Assembly (NCBI RefSeq): GCF_015210005.1 | Contig: NZ_MU158698.1 | Span: forward strand, 2,153,337 to 2,217,336 | Length of the DNA: 64,000 bases | Direction: 5' to 3' | Origin: Sphingobacterium hungaricum | Lineage (GTDB): Bacteria; Bacteroidota; Bacteroidia; Sphingobacteriales; Sphingobacteriaceae | Shown: one piece after another, positions 61,459 to 64,000 of the stretch | How the letters are laid out: every line of letters starts with the position of its first letter | Position numbering within the stretch: the first letter of the stretch is position 1 | The notes under the pieces: model-generated | The model's database searches: none | The model's input: only the letters and a program-made list of their open reading frames with translations | Told to the model about the DNA's origin: nothing | Program-made: the position numbers and the translations under genes

Positions 61459-64000
61459 ATGTATATAGTATTTGATACAGAGACAACAGGATTACCGAAG
61501 CGGTGGGATGCGCCAATTTCTGATGTAGATAATTGGCCTAGATGTATTCAGATTGCTTGGCAGATCCATGATGAAATGGGCGAGATGATCGCTCATGAAG
61601 ATTACTTGATTAAACCCGATGGGTTCAATATTCCCTACGATTCGGAGAAAATACACGGAATTTCTACGGCTTTGGCCGAAGAGCAAGGTATTCCTATTCA
61701 AGACGTACTAAACAAATTTAATCTGGCGCTTGCTCAGGCAAAATTTGTCGTCGGTCAAAACATTGGCTTTGACTTGAATATCATGGGGGCGGAGTTTTAC
61801 CGCTATCAACAAGAAACAGCATTGGGCGATATGCCTATTCTGGATACCTGTACCGAAAAAACCGCAGAATTAGTAAAAATTCCGGGAGGTAGAGGCGGAC
61901 GTTTTAAGTTGCCAACCTTGACCGAGTTGCACTCGTATTTATTTGGTGTTCCTTTTTCTGAAGCGCATAATGCGACTGCCGATGTGGAAGCGACTACGCG
62001 TTGTTTCCTTGAGCTGGTTCGCCGAGAGGAATTTTCTGCCACAGAATTGCAACAGGATTCAGGCTATTTTGTTGAGTTTAAGGAACACAATCCTTCGACT
62101 GTTGAACCTGTTGGTATACAACATGTCAATTTAAAAGCGGCTTCGGAATCTATTCGCAAAGAAACCGCACCGGCGGATGCGGGTAAGCAGGTTATTCCTA
62201 CGGAATTATCGGAGGCATTAAAAGCTGCGCCATTTGCTCATTTGCACAATCATTCGCAGTTTTCTGTCCTTCAATCCACGATTTCAATTGCTGGACTGGT
62301 CGATGCTGCGGCAAAAAATAATATGCCTGCTGTCGCAATGACTGACCACGGCAACATGATGGGCGCTTTTCATTTTGTCAGCAAAGTTTTAAGCTACAAC
62401 AAGGATCATGCGGATAATCCCATTAAACCGATTGTCGGATGTGAATTTTTCGTTTGCGATGACCGCAGAGATAAAACGCGCAAAGACAATGGATATCAGA
62501 TTGTTTGTTTGGCTAAAAATAAAAATGGCTATCATAACCTAGCCAAAATGGCATCTAAAGCCTACACTGAAGGATTCTATTATGTTCCTCGGATTGACCG
62601 CTCGGTGATTGAAGAATACAAAGAAGACATTATCGTTTTGTCGGGAAATCTACAGGGAGAAGTTCCAAATAAATTATTAAACATTGGTGAAAATCAAGCT
62701 GAAGAAGCTTTAATCTGGTGGAAGGAGCAATTTGCTGGCGACTTTTACATCGAGCTTATGCGGCATGGTCAAGAGGATGAGAATCGGGTGAATGAGTCGC
62801 TTGTTCAGCTCGCGCGCAAGCACGATGTAAAGCTTATTGCTACCAACAATACGTATTATGTAAATCAGCAAGATGCGCATGCGCACGATATTTTATTGTG
62901 CGTTAAAGACGGAGAAAAACTTTCGACCCCTAAAGGCCGAGGAAGAGGTTTCCGTTTTGGTTTGCCTAATCAAGAATATTATTTTAAATCGTCGGAGCAA
63001 ATGAAAAAAGCATTTGCCGACTTGCCCGATGCCATCATCAACATCGAAGAGATTTTGAATAAAATCGAAATTTATTCGCTGAACCGTGATGTGCTTCTTC
63101 CGAAGTTTGAGATTCCCGAGCAGTTTCTTTCTGCCGAAGATGAGGTTGATGGAGGAAAGCGAGGAGAGAATGCATTTTTAAAACACCTCACGTATGTTGG
63201 TGCTGAAAAACGCTATTCGGATTTAACCGATGACATCCGCGAACGGCTGGATTTTGAGCTTTCCGTTATTGAAAACACGGGATATCCAGGGTACTTCTTG
63301 ATTGTTCAGGATTTTATTGCTGAAGCAAGAAATATGGGCGTTTCTGTTGGACCGGGACGTGGGTCTGCTGCGGGTTCCGCAGTGGCGTATTGTTTGGGGA
63401 TTACCAATATTGACCCGATTGAATACGATTTGCTATTTGAGCGTTTCTTGAACCCCGACCGTGTTTCCATGCCCGATATTGATATTGACTTTGACGATGA
63501 GGGTCGTGGAAAGGTTATGGATTACGTAATCAATAAATATGGTGCTTCGCAAGTTGCGCAGATTATTACCTACGGAACCATGGCTGCCAAATCGTCGATT
63601 AAAGATACAGCACGTGTCTTGGAATTGCCTTTATCAGACGCGAATGAAATTGCGAAACTTATCCCGAATCTGAAATTGAGCAAGATTTTTCAGTTGGAAG
63701 AGAAGGCTTTAAAATCGGCTTTGCGTTCGGATGAGTTGGAAGCGGTCAATAAATTAAAGAATTTAGCAGATGGCGCAGGCTTAGAAGCTGAAACCATCAA
63801 ACAAGCTCGAGTGCTTGAAGGTTCGATGCGAAATACAGGTATTCACGCCTGCGGTGTAATCATTACGCCGGATGACATTACAAACTTTGTTCCTGTTTCG
63901 CTGGCAAAAGATTCAGCCTTATATGTTACCCAGTTTGACAACTCGGTCGTAGAAAGTGCCGGCTTGCTGAAAATGGACTTTTTGGGGTTAAAAACATTAA
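61459..64000 (+). CDS. dnaE: DNA polymerase III alpha subunit with N-terminal exonuclease domain (partial, cut by window end)
   Basis: The frame is open to the end of the window; 847 codons are visible. Residues 1-185 form a DnaQ-type proofreading exonuclease (FDTETTGLP, VGQNIGFDLN, EAHNATADVEAT). Then comes the PHP domain (HLHNHSQFSVLQ, TDHGNMMG), and then the polymerase palm with the catalytic aspartates in MPDIDIDFDDEGRG. The last visible motif is LLKMDFLGLKTL. Fusion of exonuclease and polymerase in DnaE is, as I recall, common in Bacteroidetes. The start at 61459 is preceded by AAGGATAA. Confidence 0.95.
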   Translation, partial: MYIVFDTETTGLPKRWDAPISDVDNWPRCIQIAWQIHDEMGEMIAHEDYLIKPDGFNIPYDSEKIHGISTALAEEQGIPIQDVLNKFNLALAQAKFVVGQNIGFDLNIMGAEFYRYQQETALGDMPILDTCTEKTAELVKIPGGRGGRFKLPTLTELHSYLFGVPFSEAHNATADVEATTRCFLELVRREEFSATELQQDSGYFVEFKEHNPSTVEPVGIQHVNLKAASESIRKETAPADAGKQVIPTELSEALKAAPFAHLHNHSQFSVLQSTISIAGLVDAAAKNNMPAVAMTDHGNMMGAFHFVSKVLSYNKDHADNPIKPIVGCEFFVCDDRRDKTRKDNGYQIVCLAKNKNGYHNLAKMASKAYTEGFYYVPRIDRSVIEEYKEDIIVLSGNLQGEVPNKLLNIGENQAEEALIWWKEQFAGDFYIELMRHGQEDENRVNESLVQLARKHDVKLIATNNTYYVNQQDAHAHDILLCVKDGEKLSTPKGRGRGFRFGLPNQEYYFKSSEQMKKAFADLPDAIINIEEILNKIEIYSLNRDVLLPKFEIPEQFLSAEDEVDGGKRGENAFLKHLTYVGAEKRYSDLTDDIRERLDFELSVIENTGYPGYFLIVQDFIAEARNMGVSVGPGRGSAAGSAVAYCLGITNIDPIEYDLLFERFLNPDRVSMPDIDIDFDDEGRGKVMDYVINKYGASQVAQIITYGTMAAKSSIKDTARVLELPLSDANEIAKLIPNLKLSKIFQLEEKALKSALRSDELEAVNKLKNLADGAGLEAETIKQARVLEGSMRNTGIHACGVIITPDDITNFVPVSLAKDSALYVTQFDNSVVESAGLLKMDFLGLKTL

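Noticed and set aside
61459..64000. dnaQ and dnaE as two adjacent genes
   Set aside because: The frame is continuous from the exonuclease through the PHP domain with no stop or restart signal.

Overview
The window looks like chromosomal DNA of a member of the phylum Bacteroidetes, most likely the family Sphingobacteriaceae (Sphingobacterium or Pedobacter relatives). The evidence is the AT-rich intergenic DNA, -7 promoter boxes of the TAnnTTTG type, the lipidated TamA-type protein paired with a very large TamB, a DNA polymerase III alpha subunit with an N-terminal proofreading exonuclease domain, PepSY-like (PF11396) secreted proteins, a fimbrillin-type lipoprotein, and a GH125 enzyme with an export signal. 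Most of the window is ordinary core genome. The genus is inferred from gene content and general knowledge; no database search was run.

Layout. 0.3-8.1 kb: DinB-like protein, a lipoprotein, RNase R, a Fur/Zur-type regulator with a palindrome over its start, transaldolase, an MFS exporter, a retropepsin-like protein and malate dehydrogenase. 8.2-15.8 kb: the tamB-tamL outer-membrane assembly pair. 16-21.5 kb: an OmpR-type two-component system followed by three PepSY-like secreted paralogues; the third is separated from the first two by a 1.9-kb island of repeats that holds a MITE-like element, tandem palindromic units and one orphan gene. 21.5-29.4 kb: a PolX/PHP protein with a degenerate polymerase site, a small gene interrupted by an in-frame stop, NDH-2, and a marR-ferredoxin reductase-ferredoxin operon separated from an acyl-ACP desaturase by a complete IS982-family insertion. 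29.5-43.9 kb: sufS-sufE, murI, GH125, a Wzi/RemB-like barrel, aroQ, two-gene and single-gene housekeeping units (lgt, M42 peptidase, DUF3467, GNAT-nitrilase, lpxB, exbD). 43.9-46.4 kb: a degenerate repeat copy, a 61-residue protein and a frameshifted fimbrillin gene. 46.5-58.3 kb: nhaA, an ABC-2 export pair, engB-ubiA, topA-hypothetical-cmk, a UPF0175/DUF3368 toxin-antitoxin pair, an EEP-family membrane protein and two tRNAs. 58.4-64 kb: a large glucoamylase-like secreted protein, an OmpA lipoprotein and the 5' two thirds or so of dnaE, cut by the window edge.

How the parts fit. The clearest regulatory link is a roughly 45-bp upstream module shared by the two-component operon and by the first PepSY-like gene. 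It carries TTCCTAA-type direct repeats at 11-bp spacing and looks like the binding site of the response regulator. The clearest metabolic link is the acyl-ACP desaturase with the ferredoxin reductase and ferredoxin that could supply its electrons. The most unusual DNA is a dispersed family of composite palindromes near 19.4-20.9 kb and 43.0-44.1 kb; one divergent copy keeps its stem by compensatory base changes.
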